This document shows, in pieces, positions 1 to 11,063 of a stretch of DNA of 64,000 nucleotides. Origin of the DNA: JAVJST01 sp040219295 (GTDB lineage: Bacteria; Pseudomonadota; Alphaproteobacteria; Rhodospirillales; Casp-alpha2). Location of the stretch: assembly GCA_040219295.1 (NCBI GenBank), contig JAVJST010000005.1, positions 372,001 to 436,000 on the forward strand, in the 5' to 3' direction. Below the pieces are notes generated by a model. It did not search any database. It was not told the origin of the DNA and worked only from the letters and a program-made list of their open reading frames with translations. Made by a program: the position numbers and the translations under genes. How positions within the stretch are numbered: position 1 is the stretch's first letter; the number at the start of each line of letters is the position of its first letter.

Positions 1-2460
1 TGCACACCAGCGCCGCGATCACCGTGATGATCGCGGGTTCGGGGGCGAACGCCCACGGCGCTTCCATCAGCCGGGTCATGACGAACCACGCGGCGACGGT
101 GCCGAGCACGGAGGCGATGGCGGCGGTCACGAGCCCCAGGATGCCGTATTCGAGGGCATAGGCCGTGATCAGGTCGCGTCGCGTCGCGCCCAGGACCTTG
201 AGCACGACCGCATCGTAGATCCGCTTGCGGTGGCCGGCGGCGATGGCGCCCGCGAGAACGAGAACGCCGGCGAAGATGGCGACCACGGCGATGACACGCA
301 CGGCGACGCCGACGTTCGCGAGGATTTCGGTGACGCCCTCCAGGACTTCCTTGACCCGGATCGCCGACACGTTGGGCAGCTCGCCGACGACGGCTTTCTC
401 AAGCGCGATTTCCTGCTCGTCGGTCAGGTGCGCGGTGGCGATGTAGGTCATCGGCGCGCTCGCGAGAACACCCGGCGAGAACACCATGACGAAATTGATG
501 CCGAGATCGTTCCAGTCGATCCGGCGCCAGTTGGCAACCTTGGCGGTGATCGGCCGGCCCAAAACGTTCACGGTGATGGTGTCGCCGATCTGCAGGTCGA
601 AGGCCTCGGCGGCCTCGGCGTCGAACGAGACGAGTTGCTCACCGGCGTAGTCGGGCGGCCACCACTCGCCCTTGACGATCTTCTCCGGGTCCGGCGGTCC
701 GCCCGCCGTCCAGGTCAGGCCGCGGTCGCCCCTGAGGATCCACGCTTCCTGCGGCGGCGGCACGATTTCGCTCGCCGGTACGCCCTTCATGGCGCTGACC
801 CGGCCGCGCAGCATCGGCACGGTCTGCGTGCGGATCGGCGGGTCGAACGACGCAGCGATGCGCTCGAACGTCGGCACCTGGTCGGGCTGCAGGTCGATGA
901 AGTAGTAGCCGGGGATCTCGCCGCGCAAGGCGCCGTCGAGCTGGGTCTTGAGGTTGTATTCCAGCAACGCCACGCCGACGAGGACCGTCAGGCCCATGCC
1001 GAGCGACATGATGACCCCGCCAGTCGCTCCGCCCGGGCGGTGGAGGTTGGCGATGGCGAGTCGCAGCTTGGCGTTGCGCGGCCGGGGCAGGCGGCGCGAC
1101 ACGGCGACCACGGCGAAGCCGATCAGGGCGAACGCGCCGAGCGCAGCGATGGCGCCGAGCACGAAGCCGGCCGCCAGCCACGGCTGTGCCGAGGTCAGCA
1201 CGGCGCTGACCGCGAGGATCAGGGCGAACACGCCGACCACGGCCAGGGTCGGCCAACCGGGAAAGCCGCTGATCGGCGCGACCTGTTCGCGGAACAGCGC
1301 GGCGCCCGGTATCTGGCGGGCGCGCGACAGCGGCCACAACGAGAACACCAGCGTGACCAGCACCCCGAACATGGCAGCCAGCAGGATGGGCTGCCAGTAA
1401 ACGCCCTGGCGCGCGGCGACTGGCAGACGGTCGCCGATGATATCGATAGCGAGCAGGGGCGATGCCAGGCCAAACACGAGACCGATGGCGATGCCGACCA
1501 GCGAGATCAGGCCGACCTGCACCAGGTACATGGCGAGAATCAGGCGCGACGGCGCGCCGAGGCACTTGAGCGTGGCGATGGTCGCGATCTTGCCCTGCAG
1601 GAAATGGCGCACCGCGTTGCCGACGCCGACGCCGCCGACGAGCAGCGCGGTCAACCCGACGATGGTCATGAACGAGCCGACCCGGTCGATGAAGCGCTGG
1701 ATGTTGGGCGCCGCGTTGTCCAGGTCGCGGATACGCCAGCCGGCCTCGGGGAAGGCGGCTTCGGCGCGTTCGGTGAACTGGCCGGGCGTGACGCCGTCCG
1801 GCAGATCGACCCGGTAGTAGTAGCGGATGATGCTGCCGGGTTGCACGAGGCCGGTTTCCGCCAACGCGTCGTTGTTGATCATCAGGCGCGGGCCGAAGTT
1901 GAAGGCGTTGGTGCCGCGGTCCGGCTCGCGGTCGATGACGGTCCGGATCTCGACGCTGACGTCGCCGATGCGAACCCGGTCGCCGACGCCGACGCCGAGG
2001 CGCTCAAGCAGACCCTTCTGAACCGCCGCGCCCCACGCGCCATCGCGTTGCGCCAGCGCCGCGTTGAGGTCCGTCTCGCCGCTGAGTTCGAGCCCGCCGA
2101 ACAGCGGGTAGGCGTCGTCGACGCCCTTGAGTTCGACGAGACGGTAGGCACTACCGTCCTCGGTGAAGGTGTTGGCGCGCATCTCGACGATGCCGGAGAC
2201 CCTGTCGACATTATCGGTGATCCAGCGGAGCTGTTCGTCGGTTGCCGGGCGATGGGTCAGGCGGAACGACACGTCGCCGCCCAGAAGCACACGGCCGTCG
2301 GCCTTTAGCCCGGCCTCGACGGCGGCGGCCAGCGAGCCGACACCGGCGATCGCCGCGACGCCGAGCGAGAGGCAGGCGAGGAAGATGCCGAAACCCTTCA
2401 GGCCGCCGCGCAGTTCGCGGCGCGCATAGGTCCAGGCCAGACGGAGGGTCGCGCCCACGT

Positions 2461-2464
<4 letters not shown>
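1..2464 (-). CDS. ABC exporter permease, FtsX/YbbP-like (3' end cut by the window)
   Basis: Membrane subunit of a YbbA/YbbP-type ABC exporter (MacB/LolCDE superfamily). The frame is open from a GTG at 2464 to base 1, giving 821 codons without a stop. YbbP-type proteins are about 800-850 residues, so only the last few are missing. The N-terminus reads VNVGATLRLAWTYARRELRG, a cytosolic start followed by a membrane segment. The last visible part (YGILGLVTAAIASVLGT) looks like a C-terminal FtsX-domain membrane segment. The GTG overlaps the TGA of the upstream ATPase gene, which implies translational coupling. A second GTG two codons later (2458) is an alternative start. Long plus-strand ORFs across this region are antisense shadows of high GC. 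The substrate is unknown. Confidence 0.85.
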
Positions 2465-3174
<710 letters not shown>

Positions 3175-3309
3175 CAATTCGCTCCGGTTCATCTGTTCGG
3201 GGGTGTGCGGCGTGCGGTCCCGGCCTATATACGTAACGAGGCCGATTTCGGGTCACCGCGCGACGGTGCCGATACGGCCTCGACTGTGTCAGGAGTCCAA
3301 GATAGGTCG

Positions 3310-3951
3310 ATGCGCCGGTTTTTCAATGTTCTCAGCCTGTTGGTTGTCGCCTTTGCGATCTCGGGTGCGCCCGGGACCGCGGTTGCGGCGGAGCGCACGA
3401 TCATGGCGCTCGGCGACTCGCTGACCGCCGGATACGGACTGGGTCCCGGCGAGGCCTTCCCGGACCAGCTCGAACGCGCGCTGAGAGACTCCGGCCGCGA
3501 CATCGCGGTCACCAATGCCGGCGTCTCCGGCGATACGTCGGCGGGCGGCAAGGGGCGGTTCGCCTGGCTGATCGGCAGTGGCGAGTTGCCCGATGTGGTC
3601 ATCGTCGAGCTCGGCGCCAACGACGGGCTGCGCGCCATCGATCCGACATCGACCCGCGCCAACCTCGCCGACATCATCCGGCAGGCGCAGGCTGCGGGCG
3701 CCGTGGTGCTGCTGACCGGCATGTACGCACCGCCCAACCTCGGGGCCGAGTACACCGAAGCCTTCAACTTCGTCTATCCGTCGCTCGCCGAGGAATACGA
3801 CGTGGTGTTCTACCCGTTCTTCCTCGAGGGCGTCGCCGGGGATCCCAGCCTCAACCAGCCCGACGGCATCCACCCGACGGCTGAAGGCATCGGCATCATC
3901 GTCGAGAACATCTGGCCCGCGGTGATCGAGGCGCTGGAGCGCGTGGAGTAG
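3310..3951 (+). CDS. tesA: GDSL-family arylesterase / lysophospholipase, TesA-like
   Basis: Secreted SGNH hydrolase of 213 residues. An N-terminal signal peptide (about residues 1-27, hydrophobic core then AVAA-ER) targets it to the periplasm. Block I is GDSLTAGYG with the nucleophile Ser, block III is GANDG, and block V is DGIHPT with the catalytic Asp and His. Family members hydrolyse acyl thioesters, aryl esters and lysophospholipids; the physiological substrate is not shown by the sequence. The frame is open much further upstream, but the start is set by the signal peptide. It is divergent from the ybbA-like gene, as in many proteobacteria. Confidence 0.9.
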   Translation: MRRFFNVLSLLVVAFAISGAPGTAVAAERTIMALGDSLTAGYGLGPGEAFPDQLERALRDSGRDIAVTNAGVSGDTSAGGKGRFAWLIGSGELPDVVIVELGANDGLRAIDPTSTRANLADIIRQAQAAGAVVLLTGMYAPPNLGAEYTEAFNFVYPSLAEEYDVVFYPFFLEGVAGDPSLNQPDGIHPTAEGIGIIVENIWPAVIEALERVE

Positions 3952-3958
3952 GCCGCTC

Positions 3959-4050
3959 CTTCGATACGCGCTGTCGCGCTACTCAGGATGAGGCCGGGTT
4001 TTTTTGCATTCACCTCATGCTGAGTAGGCCGCGAAGCGGCCGTATCGAAG
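3959..4050. repeat. REP-like palindromic repeat, family A copy 1
   Basis: Terminal inverted repeats CTTCGATACG (3959-3968) and CGTATCGAAG (4041-4050) enclose a second inverted pair, CTACTCAGGATGAGG against CCTCATGCTGAGTAG. A run of seven T lies near 4000. The element sits directly after the tesA stop and before the uvrB promoter, so it may also end tesA transcription. Related copies are at 53110-53192 and 57895-57989. Confidence 0.8.
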
Positions 4051-4067
4051 CGTGAGGTGATCGCCGG

Positions 4068-4096
4068 CTGACAGTTATCGCCATGAGGCTTATATA
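4068..4096 (+). promoter_or_regulatory. Candidate sigma-70 promoter of uvrB, predicting a leaderless mRNA
   Basis: CTGACA (4068-4073) and TATATA (4091-4096) are separated by exactly 17 nt. Initiation about 7 nt past the -10 would fall on or next to the ATG at 4103, so the transcript may lack a 5' leader. No purine-rich ribosome site is seen just before the ATG. I found no obvious alphaproteobacterial LexA box (GTTC-N7-GTTC) in this gap. Confidence 0.5.
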
Positions 4097-4102
4097 GAAA
4101 CC

Positions 4103-6232
4103 ATGACCAATCCGCACGTCTTCACGCCCGAGAAACGTTCCGCGCCGGAGGCCGGGCCGCCGTTCAAGCTGGTTTCCGAGTACGAACCGGCAGGCGACCA
4201 GCCGCAGGCCATCCAGGCGCTGACGGAACAGGCCGAGGCCGGCGAGCGCGACCAGGTGCTGCTCGGCGTCACCGGGTCCGGCTAGACCTTCACCATGGCC
4301 CACGTGGTCCAGAACCTGCAGCGCCCGACGCTGGTGCTGGCGCCCAACAAGACGCTCGCGGCGCAGCTTTATGCCGAGTTCAAGGGCTTCTTCCCGGAGA
4401 ACGCGGTCGAGTACTTCGTCTCGTACTACGACTACTACCAGCCCGAGGCCTACGTGCCGCGGACGGACACCTACATCGAGAAGGACGCGTCGATCAACGA
4501 GCAGATCGACCGCATGCGCCACTCGGCGACCCGCGCGCTGCTGGAACGCAAGGACGTGCTGATCGTGGCGTCCGTCAGCTGCATCTACGGTATCGGTGCC
4601 GTTGAGACCTACGCCGAAATGATCGTGCGCCTGCGCAAGGGCGACACGGTCGACCAGCGCGAGATCATGAAGCAGCTCGTCGCGCTGCAGTACAAGCGCA
4701 ACGACCAGGCGTTCTATCGCGGCAATTTCCGGGTGCGCGGCGACGTCATCGAGGTGTTCCCGTCGCACATGGAAGACCGCGCCTGGCGGATCAGCCTGTT
4801 CGGCGACGAGCTCGAGGGCATGTGGGAAATCGATTCGCTGACCGGTGACAAGCTCGGCGAACTCGAGGACATCGTCATCTACCCCAACAGCCACTATGTG
4901 ACGCCGCGCCCGACGCTGCTGCAGGCGATCCCGCAGATCCGCGCGGAGATGAAGGAACGGGTCCAGGAACTCCATGCCGAGGGCAAGCTTTTGGAGGCGC
5001 AGCGTCTCGAGGAACGCACCACCTTCGATATCGAGATGCTGGAGACCACCGGCCACTGCGCCGGGATCGAGAACTACTCGCGTTACCTCACCGGGCGCGA
5101 ACCCGGCGACCCGCCGCCGACCCTGTTCGAGTACCTGCCCGAGAACGCGCTGGTCATAGTCGACGAGAGCCACGTCACCGTGCCGCAGCTCGGCGGCATG
5201 TTCCGGGGCGATTACAACCGAAAGACGACCCTCGCGGAGTTCGGCTTTCGGCTGCCCAGCTGTGTCGACAACCGGCCGCTCAAGTTCGAGGAGTGGGACG
5301 CCATGCGGCCGCAGTCGGTGTTCGTCTCGGCGACGCCCGGCGACTGGGAGATGGAGCAGACCGGCGGCGTCTTCGTCGAACAGGTCGTGCGCCCGACCGG
5401 CCTGATCGATCCCGAGTGCATCGTGCGACCGGTGGAGAACCAGGTCGACGACCTGCTGGGCGAGGTCAAGGCGGTCGCCGCCGCCGGTTACCGCACGCTG
5501 GTCACGACCCTGACCAAGCGCATGGCTGAGGACCTGACCGAATACCTTCACGAACACGGCGTCCGGGTGCGTTACATGCACTCCGACATCGATACCCTGG
5601 AGCGCATCGAGATTATCCGCGATCTGCGGATCGGCGCCTTCGACGTGCTGGTCGGCATCAACCTGCTGAGGGAAGGCCTCGACATTCCCGAGTGTGCGCT
5701 CGTGTGCATCCTGGATGCCGACAAGGAGGGCTTCCTGCGTTCCAAGCGATCGCTGGTGCAGACCATCGGCCGGGCGGCGCGCAACCTCGACGGCCGGGTG
5801 ATCCTCTATGCCGACACCATGACCGAGAGCCTCCGATACGCGCTCGACGAGACGAGCCGCCGCCGCGAACGGCAGATGGCGTTCAACGAGGAACACGGCA
5901 TCACGCCGCAGAGCGTCAAGAAGGGTATCTCGGACGTGCTCGAGAGCGTCTACGAGCAGGACTACATGACGGTCGACACCGGCGTCACCGGCGAGACCCA
6001 CAAGATGGGCCACAACCTGCAGGCCCACATGAAGGAAGTCGAGAAGCTGATGAAGAAGGCCGCCGCCGATCTCGAGTTCGAGGAAGCCGCCCGGCTGCGC
6101 GACGAACTCAGGCGTCTGGAGGCCATGGAGCTTGGCCTCGATCGCCCGGGCGTCGCACCCAAGCGCGCCCACAAGGGCGCGGCGTGGAAGCCCAAGGGCA
6201 AGCACCGCGGCCGCCACCGCGCGGCGGGGTAG
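4103..6232 (+). pseudogene. uvrB: UvrB excinuclease subunit with an in-frame TAG at the Walker A lysine codon
   Basis: Damage-verifying helicase-like subunit of UvrABC nucleotide excision repair. Read through, the frame encodes 709 residues, the normal size for an alphaproteobacterial UvrB with a short N-terminal extension. Codon 61 (4283-4285) is TAG. The sequence runs GVTGSG-stop-TFTMAHVV, where every UvrB has GVTGSGKT, so one A-to-T change turned the P-loop Lys codon AAG into an amber. Everything else looks intact: the YYDYYQPEAY beta-hairpin, the IVDESH box, the helicase motifs near GINLLREGLDIPE and QTIGRAARN, and the C-terminal UVR motif. Re-initiation at the ATG at 4295 would lose the P-loop. 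A base-calling or assembly error is the simplest explanation; a true nonsense mutation or amber suppression are alternatives. Confidence 0.9.
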
Positions 6233-6239
6233 AAAACCG

Positions 6240-6680
6240 CTAGAACAGCCACCCGACCAGCCCGAGCAGCACCGCGTAGCGGCCGGTCTTCGAGATCGCG
6301 ACGAGGATCAGGAAGGTCCAGAACGGCACCCGGAGGATCCCGGCGACAAAGGTCAGCGGATCGCCGAGCACCGGCGTCCACGCCAGCAGCAGCGACCAAA
6401 GCCCCCACTTGTTGAACCATTCGGTCGCGCGGTCGAGCTGGTGGGGCTTTATGGGGAACCACTTGCGGTCGCGCCAGTGGCGGCAATAGCGTCCGATCAG
6501 CCAGTTGACGACCGAACCCAGCGTGTTGCCGGTGCTCGCCCAGATCAAGAGCGCGAGGGTGTCGTAGCGGTCGCTGACCGCCATCGCCGAGATCACGACC
6601 TCGGAGTAGATGGGGATGACCGTGGCGGCGAGAAACGCCGAGCCGAACAGGCCGGCATATTCGTAGAAGATGGTGTCCAT
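6240..6680 (-). CDS. DedA/YqaA-family small membrane protein
   Basis: Predicted inner-membrane protein of 146 residues resembling the YqaA branch of the DedA/SNARE-associated superfamily. It has a hydrophobic N-terminal hairpin, a central GNTLGSVVNWLIGRY segment with the family's small-residue pattern, WTPVLGDPLTFVAG, and a hydrophobic C-terminus. Relatives are proposed to help membrane homeostasis or lipid flipping; the exact role is unknown. I chose the ATG at 6680 because the longer frame begins with a GTG inside the adjacent repeat. It is convergent with uvrB, 7 nt beyond the uvrB stop. Confidence 0.75.
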   Translation of the reverse strand: MDTIFYEYAGLFGSAFLAATVIPIYSEVVISAMAVSDRYDTLALLIWASTGNTLGSVVNWLIGRYCRHWRDRKWFPIKPHQLDRATEWFNKWGLWSLLLAWTPVLGDPLTFVAGILRVPFWTFLILVAISKTGRYAVLLGLVGWLF

Positions 6681-6700
6681 GATCACCGAATCCGCATATT

Positions 6701-6784
6701 GCACCCCCACCCAAACCCTCCCCCTGTGAGGGGGAGGGCCAGATGGCGTTCCCTCCCCTTATCAAGGGGAGGGACAGGGTGGGG
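6701..6784. repeat. Palindromic repeat, family B copy 1
   Basis: Two short hairpins of the form CCCTCCCC-loop-GGGGAGGG lie in tandem (6717-6738 and 6750-6773), flanked by CACCCCCACCC and GGGTGGGG, which also pair. The element ends one base from the stop of the DUF559 gene. Copies with the same core are at 56482-56543 and 57329-57422. Confidence 0.75.
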
Positions 6785-6785
6785 A

Positions 6786-7112
6786 TCATTCGAGATCAAG
6801 TTCATTTTCCAATGACCGCAGAACGCCGCCGAGGTTGCTGAGGACGTCGTTGTTCCAAAACCGGATCACGCGGAGTCCACAGGATTGCAGAAAAGCAGAT
6901 CGTTCCAAGTCTGTTTCTTGCGTGTGCTGGCCGCCATCGAGCTCAACGACGATTTCTTTGGCTGCACAGTAGAAGTCGACGATGTAGGGTCCAATCGGAT
7001 GCTGGCGTCGAAACCGCAGTTCGTGGAATCGCTTGTCGCGGACCTGTGACCAGAACGCTTTTTCTGCGTTCGTCATGTTCTTTCGGAGTTTTCTGGCTCG
7101 CGAAGAGGCCAT
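6786..7112 (-). CDS. DUF559 domain protein (Vsr-like / PD-(D/E)XK nuclease fold)
   Basis: A 108-residue protein of the DUF559 family, related to very-short-patch-repair endonucleases. Diagnostic stretches are a basic N-terminus with MTNAEKAFWSQVRDKRF, then FRRQHPIGPYIVDFYC, then VVELDGGQH, which carry the acidic residues of the restriction-enzyme-like fold. Its physiological role is not established. Its ATG overlaps the TGA of the upstream OCD-family gene (TGATG), so it is probably translated from the same mRNA. A family B palindromic repeat abuts its 3' end. Confidence 0.8.
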   Translation of the reverse strand: MASSRARKLRKNMTNAEKAFWSQVRDKRFHELRFRRQHPIGPYIVDFYCAAKEIVVELDGGQHTQETDLERSAFLQSCGLRVIRFWNNDVLSNLGGVLRSLENELDLE

Positions 7113-8161
7113 CAGGCGTACCTGAGCGTTTGCCCGATCCCCATGGACGTGGCCTTCCGCAGCATTGCCGCGCCGAGAGCGATGTCGGACGTGCTGAGGC
7201 CCCGGTGCCAGAACAGATTCGTTTCCGAATTGGTTTCCCGGCCGGGCTTGAGGCCGGCGACGATCTGGCCGAGCTCCGCGTGTAGGGTTTCCTCGGAGAG
7301 CTTCCCGGCATTCACATGCGGCCTGAGCGCCCCGAGCGAGGCGAGCAGACCGCCGGCACCCTCGGGCGGTGTCCTGCACTGGCCCCAGTCGTCGACCACC
7401 ATCTTGTCCATGATGTCGGTAAGCGAGAGTTCGACCGCGCTCATGGTGCCGTAGGGCACGACGAAAGCCCCCGGCTTGATCCATTCCGTTTTCAACAGGG
7501 GCGTTGGTTTCTCGAGCCTCGAGGCCTCGACGAGGATATCCGCGCCCTCAAGGCAGCTCTGCCAGTCCTCGGTCGCAACCACGTTCTTGCCGAGGTCGTC
7601 TGACAATCGTTTCGCAAACGTGTCGCGGCTTTCCGGGCGCCGCGAGTGGACGCGGATTTCGTCGAAATCGAACAGCGAATCCAGGAGCCGGACGTTCCAG
7701 TAGGCGGTGCCGCGGGCGCCGATATGGCCCAGAACCTTCGAGTCCTTGCGGGCGAGGTACTTGGCGCCGATCGCGGTCACCGCGCCGGTCCGCATGTCGG
7801 TTATGCCGGCGGCATCGATGACCGCGATCGGGGTCCCCGTGGTCGGATCGAACAGGTTCAGCAGCGCCATTTCCGACGGCAAGCCACGTTTGTAGTTGTC
7901 GATGTAGTCGCCGACCGTCTTGACGCCCGCGTAACCCTGGCCGTCGGCAAACGCGTCGCCCGCGATATAGCCGCGAAGCACGTTGAAATGCCCGCGGAAC
8001 GCGGGATCGGGCTCGAGGTGCATGCGCGGCTCGATCACCGTCTGGCCGAGCCCCTGGGCCCTGAGGCCCATCTCCACGGCGGCGATGATCTCGGCGTCGG
8101 TTAGCGCCAGTTCGCGAACCTCGGGTCCGCCTAGCCAGGTGATGTCGATGGCGTCGCTCAT
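7112..8161 (-). CDS. Ornithine cyclodeaminase / mu-crystallin family protein
   Basis: NAD(P)-dependent member of the OCD/mu-crystallin family, 349 residues. The family pattern shows in GYAGVKTVG, LLNLFDPTTGTPIAVIDA, TDMRTGAVTAIGAKYLA and the Rossmann-like LGHIGARGTAYWNVRLL. Members include ornithine cyclodeaminase, alanine dehydrogenase, ketimine reductases and subunits of amine-oxidising systems, so the substrate is open. It differs from the second OCD gene (37578-38648), which sits beside arginase. The ATG at 8161 has GGAGG upstream. The atp operon terminator lies only about 20 nt before the start, so expression needs read-through or an internal atpC promoter. Confidence 0.8.
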   Translation of the reverse strand: MSDAIDITWLGGPEVRELALTDAEIIAAVEMGLRAQGLGQTVIEPRMHLEPDPAFRGHFNVLRGYIAGDAFADGQGYAGVKTVGDYIDNYKRGLPSEMALLNLFDPTTGTPIAVIDAAGITDMRTGAVTAIGAKYLARKDSKVLGHIGARGTAYWNVRLLDSLFDFDEIRVHSRRPESRDTFAKRLSDDLGKNVVATEDWQSCLEGADILVEASRLEKPTPLLKTEWIKPGAFVVPYGTMSAVELSLTDIMDKMVVDDWGQCRTPPEGAGGLLASLGALRPHVNAGKLSEETLHAELGQIVAGLKPGRETNSETNLFWHRGLSTSDIALGAAMLRKATSMGIGQTLRYA

Positions 8162-8179
8162 GGGCTTGTATCCTCCAGC

Positions 8180-8210
8180 AAAAAGGGCGCGAACACCGGT
8201 CCGCGCCCCT
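8180..8210 (-). terminator. Rho-independent terminator of the atp operon
   Basis: On the minus strand a 7-bp stem CGCGCCC/GGGCGCG (8185-8191 with 8202-8208), with a 10-nt loop, is followed by five T (8180-8184). It lies 24 nt beyond the atpC stop and ends 19 nt before the next start codon on the same strand. Confidence 0.75.
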
Positions 8211-8234
8211 TCCTGAACCTGTTGTCGGAAACGG

Positions 8235-8636
8235 TCAGGCTTTGGCGGCGGCCACCAGGGCCTCAGCCAGCTTGAGCTCCGTTTCCGCGGCTTCCTTGTC
8301 GTCCTCGCCGGCCGACGAGAGCGCTTCCTGCGCCGCCGAGAGGCGGGCGTCGGCTTCACCCTTGTCGATGCTGTCGACCGGCATGGCTTCTTCCGCCAGC
8401 ACGGTGCAGCGTTCCGGCGAAACCTCGCAGAAGCCGCCGCCGACGAAGATGCTGTCCTTCACCTTGCCGCCCTCGTGGACGTCGATGACGCCCGGGCGGA
8501 CCGTGGTGATCAGCAGCGAGTGGCCCGGCAGCACGCCGATGTCGCCATCCATGCCGGGAACGACGACCATCTCGACGTCTTCCGACATCAGAAGCTTGGC
8601 GGGCGATACCAGTTCGAACTCGACTGTTTCGGCCAT
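8235..8636 (-). CDS. atpC: ATP synthase F1 epsilon subunit
   Basis: Central-stalk subunit of F1F0 ATP synthase, 133 residues. The N-terminal beta-sandwich starts VEFELVSPAKLL and contains PGMDGDIGVLPGHSLLITTVRPG, the conserved epsilon signature. The C-terminal helical part is Ala/Glu-rich. AGGAG precedes the ATG. It is the last gene of the atpHAGDC operon, 30 nt after atpD, followed by a clear terminator. F0 genes are not in this cluster, as is usual in alphaproteobacteria. Confidence 0.96.
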   Translation of the reverse strand: MAETVEFELVSPAKLLMSEDVEMVVVPGMDGDIGVLPGHSLLITTVRPGVIDVHEGGKVKDSIFVGGGFCEVSPERCTVLAEEAMPVDSIDKGEADARLSAAQEALSSAGEDDKEAAETELKLAEALVAAAKA

Positions 8637-8666
8637 GTGTCGTGTCTCCTAAGCCTCGTGTGGCCC

Positions 8667-10091
<1,425 letters not shown>

Positions 10092-10123
10092 CTTTCTGGC
10101 TCCTCCGTAAAGCAGAGTGTCGC

Positions 10124-11020
10124 TTAGAGCGCCTCGGCGCCCGAAATGATTTCAATAAGTTCGGTGGTGATCGCAGCCTGGCGCGAACGGTTATAGGTCG
10201 TCGTCAGGCTCTCGATCATTTCGCCCGCATTGCGGGTCGCGTTATCCATCGCCGTCATCCGCGCGCCGTGTTCCGACGCCGCGCTCTCGAGCAGGGCCTG
10301 GAAGATCTGCACGCTGATGTTGCGCGGCAACAGGTCGGCGATCAGCTCGTCCTCGTCGGGCTCGAACTCGTAGACCGGCTGCGGACCGGACTTGGTCTCT
10401 TCCGCGACCTCGGCCTCGGCTTCGCTGCCGACGAACGGGATCAGTTGCTGCTCGGTGACGATCTGCGTCATCGCCGACTGGAACCGGTTGAACACGATCG
10501 TGCAGACGTCGAACTCACCGGCTTCGAACATGTCGGTGACCTTTTGCGCGACGTCCTTCGCCTCGGCGAACTCGACGGTGCGCCGGCCGATCCCGGTGAT
10601 CATGTCGACGACCTTGTCGGCCATTTCGCGCTTCAGCACGTCATGCGCCTTCTTGCCGACGAACAGCAGCTTGACCGAGCGGCCGTCGGCGATGTGCTGG
10701 CGCGTGAGTTTGCGGGTCTGACGCACGATCGACCCGTTGAAGCCGCCGCACAGGCCGCGATCGGCCGTGCAGACAACAATCAGGTGGGTGTCCTGCTTGC
10801 CGGTGCCGACGAGCATCGGCGGCGCGCCTTCGACGCCGACCGCGCTAGCGGCGACCGAGCTCAGCATCCGTTCCATGCGAAGCGCATAGGGCCGCGCCGC
10901 TTCGGCGGCTTCCTGGGCGCGGCGCAGCTTGGCCGCCGCGACCATTTTCATGGCCGACGTGATCTTCTGCGTCGACTTGACGCTGGCGATCCGGTTTTTC
11001 AGGTCCTTGAGGCTCGGCAT
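10124..11020 (-). CDS. atpG: ATP synthase F1 gamma subunit
   Basis: Rotor shaft of F1, 298 residues. It begins MPSLKDLKNRIASVKSTQKI and ends with the long C-terminal helix (ARMTAMDNATRNAGEMI then NRSRQAAITTELIEIISGAEAL), both hallmarks of gamma. The Rossmann-like middle holds TADRGLCGGFN. It lies between atpA and atpD with short gaps, consistent with one operon. Confidence 0.97.
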   Translation of the reverse strand: MPSLKDLKNRIASVKSTQKITSAMKMVAAAKLRRAQEAAEAARPYALRMERMLSSVAASAVGVEGAPPMLVGTGKQDTHLIVVCTADRGLCGGFNGSIVRQTRKLTRQHIADGRSVKLLFVGKKAHDVLKREMADKVVDMITGIGRRTVEFAEAKDVAQKVTDMFEAGEFDVCTIVFNRFQSAMTQIVTEQQLIPFVGSEAEAEVAEETKSGPQPVYEFEPDEDELIADLLPRNISVQIFQALLESAASEHGARMTAMDNATRNAGEMIESLTTTYNRSRQAAITTELIEIISGAEAL

Positions 11021-11063
11021 TCAGCTATTCCGCCTGTTGGTTGTGCCTGGATCAGACGTGAGA

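Noticed and set aside
230..2308. A 692-codon plus-strand ORF, and similar long ORFs opposite tesA, uvrB, atpD and leuC
   Set aside because: They are antisense to genes with clear families, lack domains and are rich in Arg/Asp/His patterns typical of the complementary strand of GC-rich codons.
4283..4285. TAG in uvrB as a pyrrolysine codon
   Set aside because: TAG ends other genes normally here, and no pyl genes or PYLIS-like signal are seen. The lysine position makes the idea tempting but nothing supports it.
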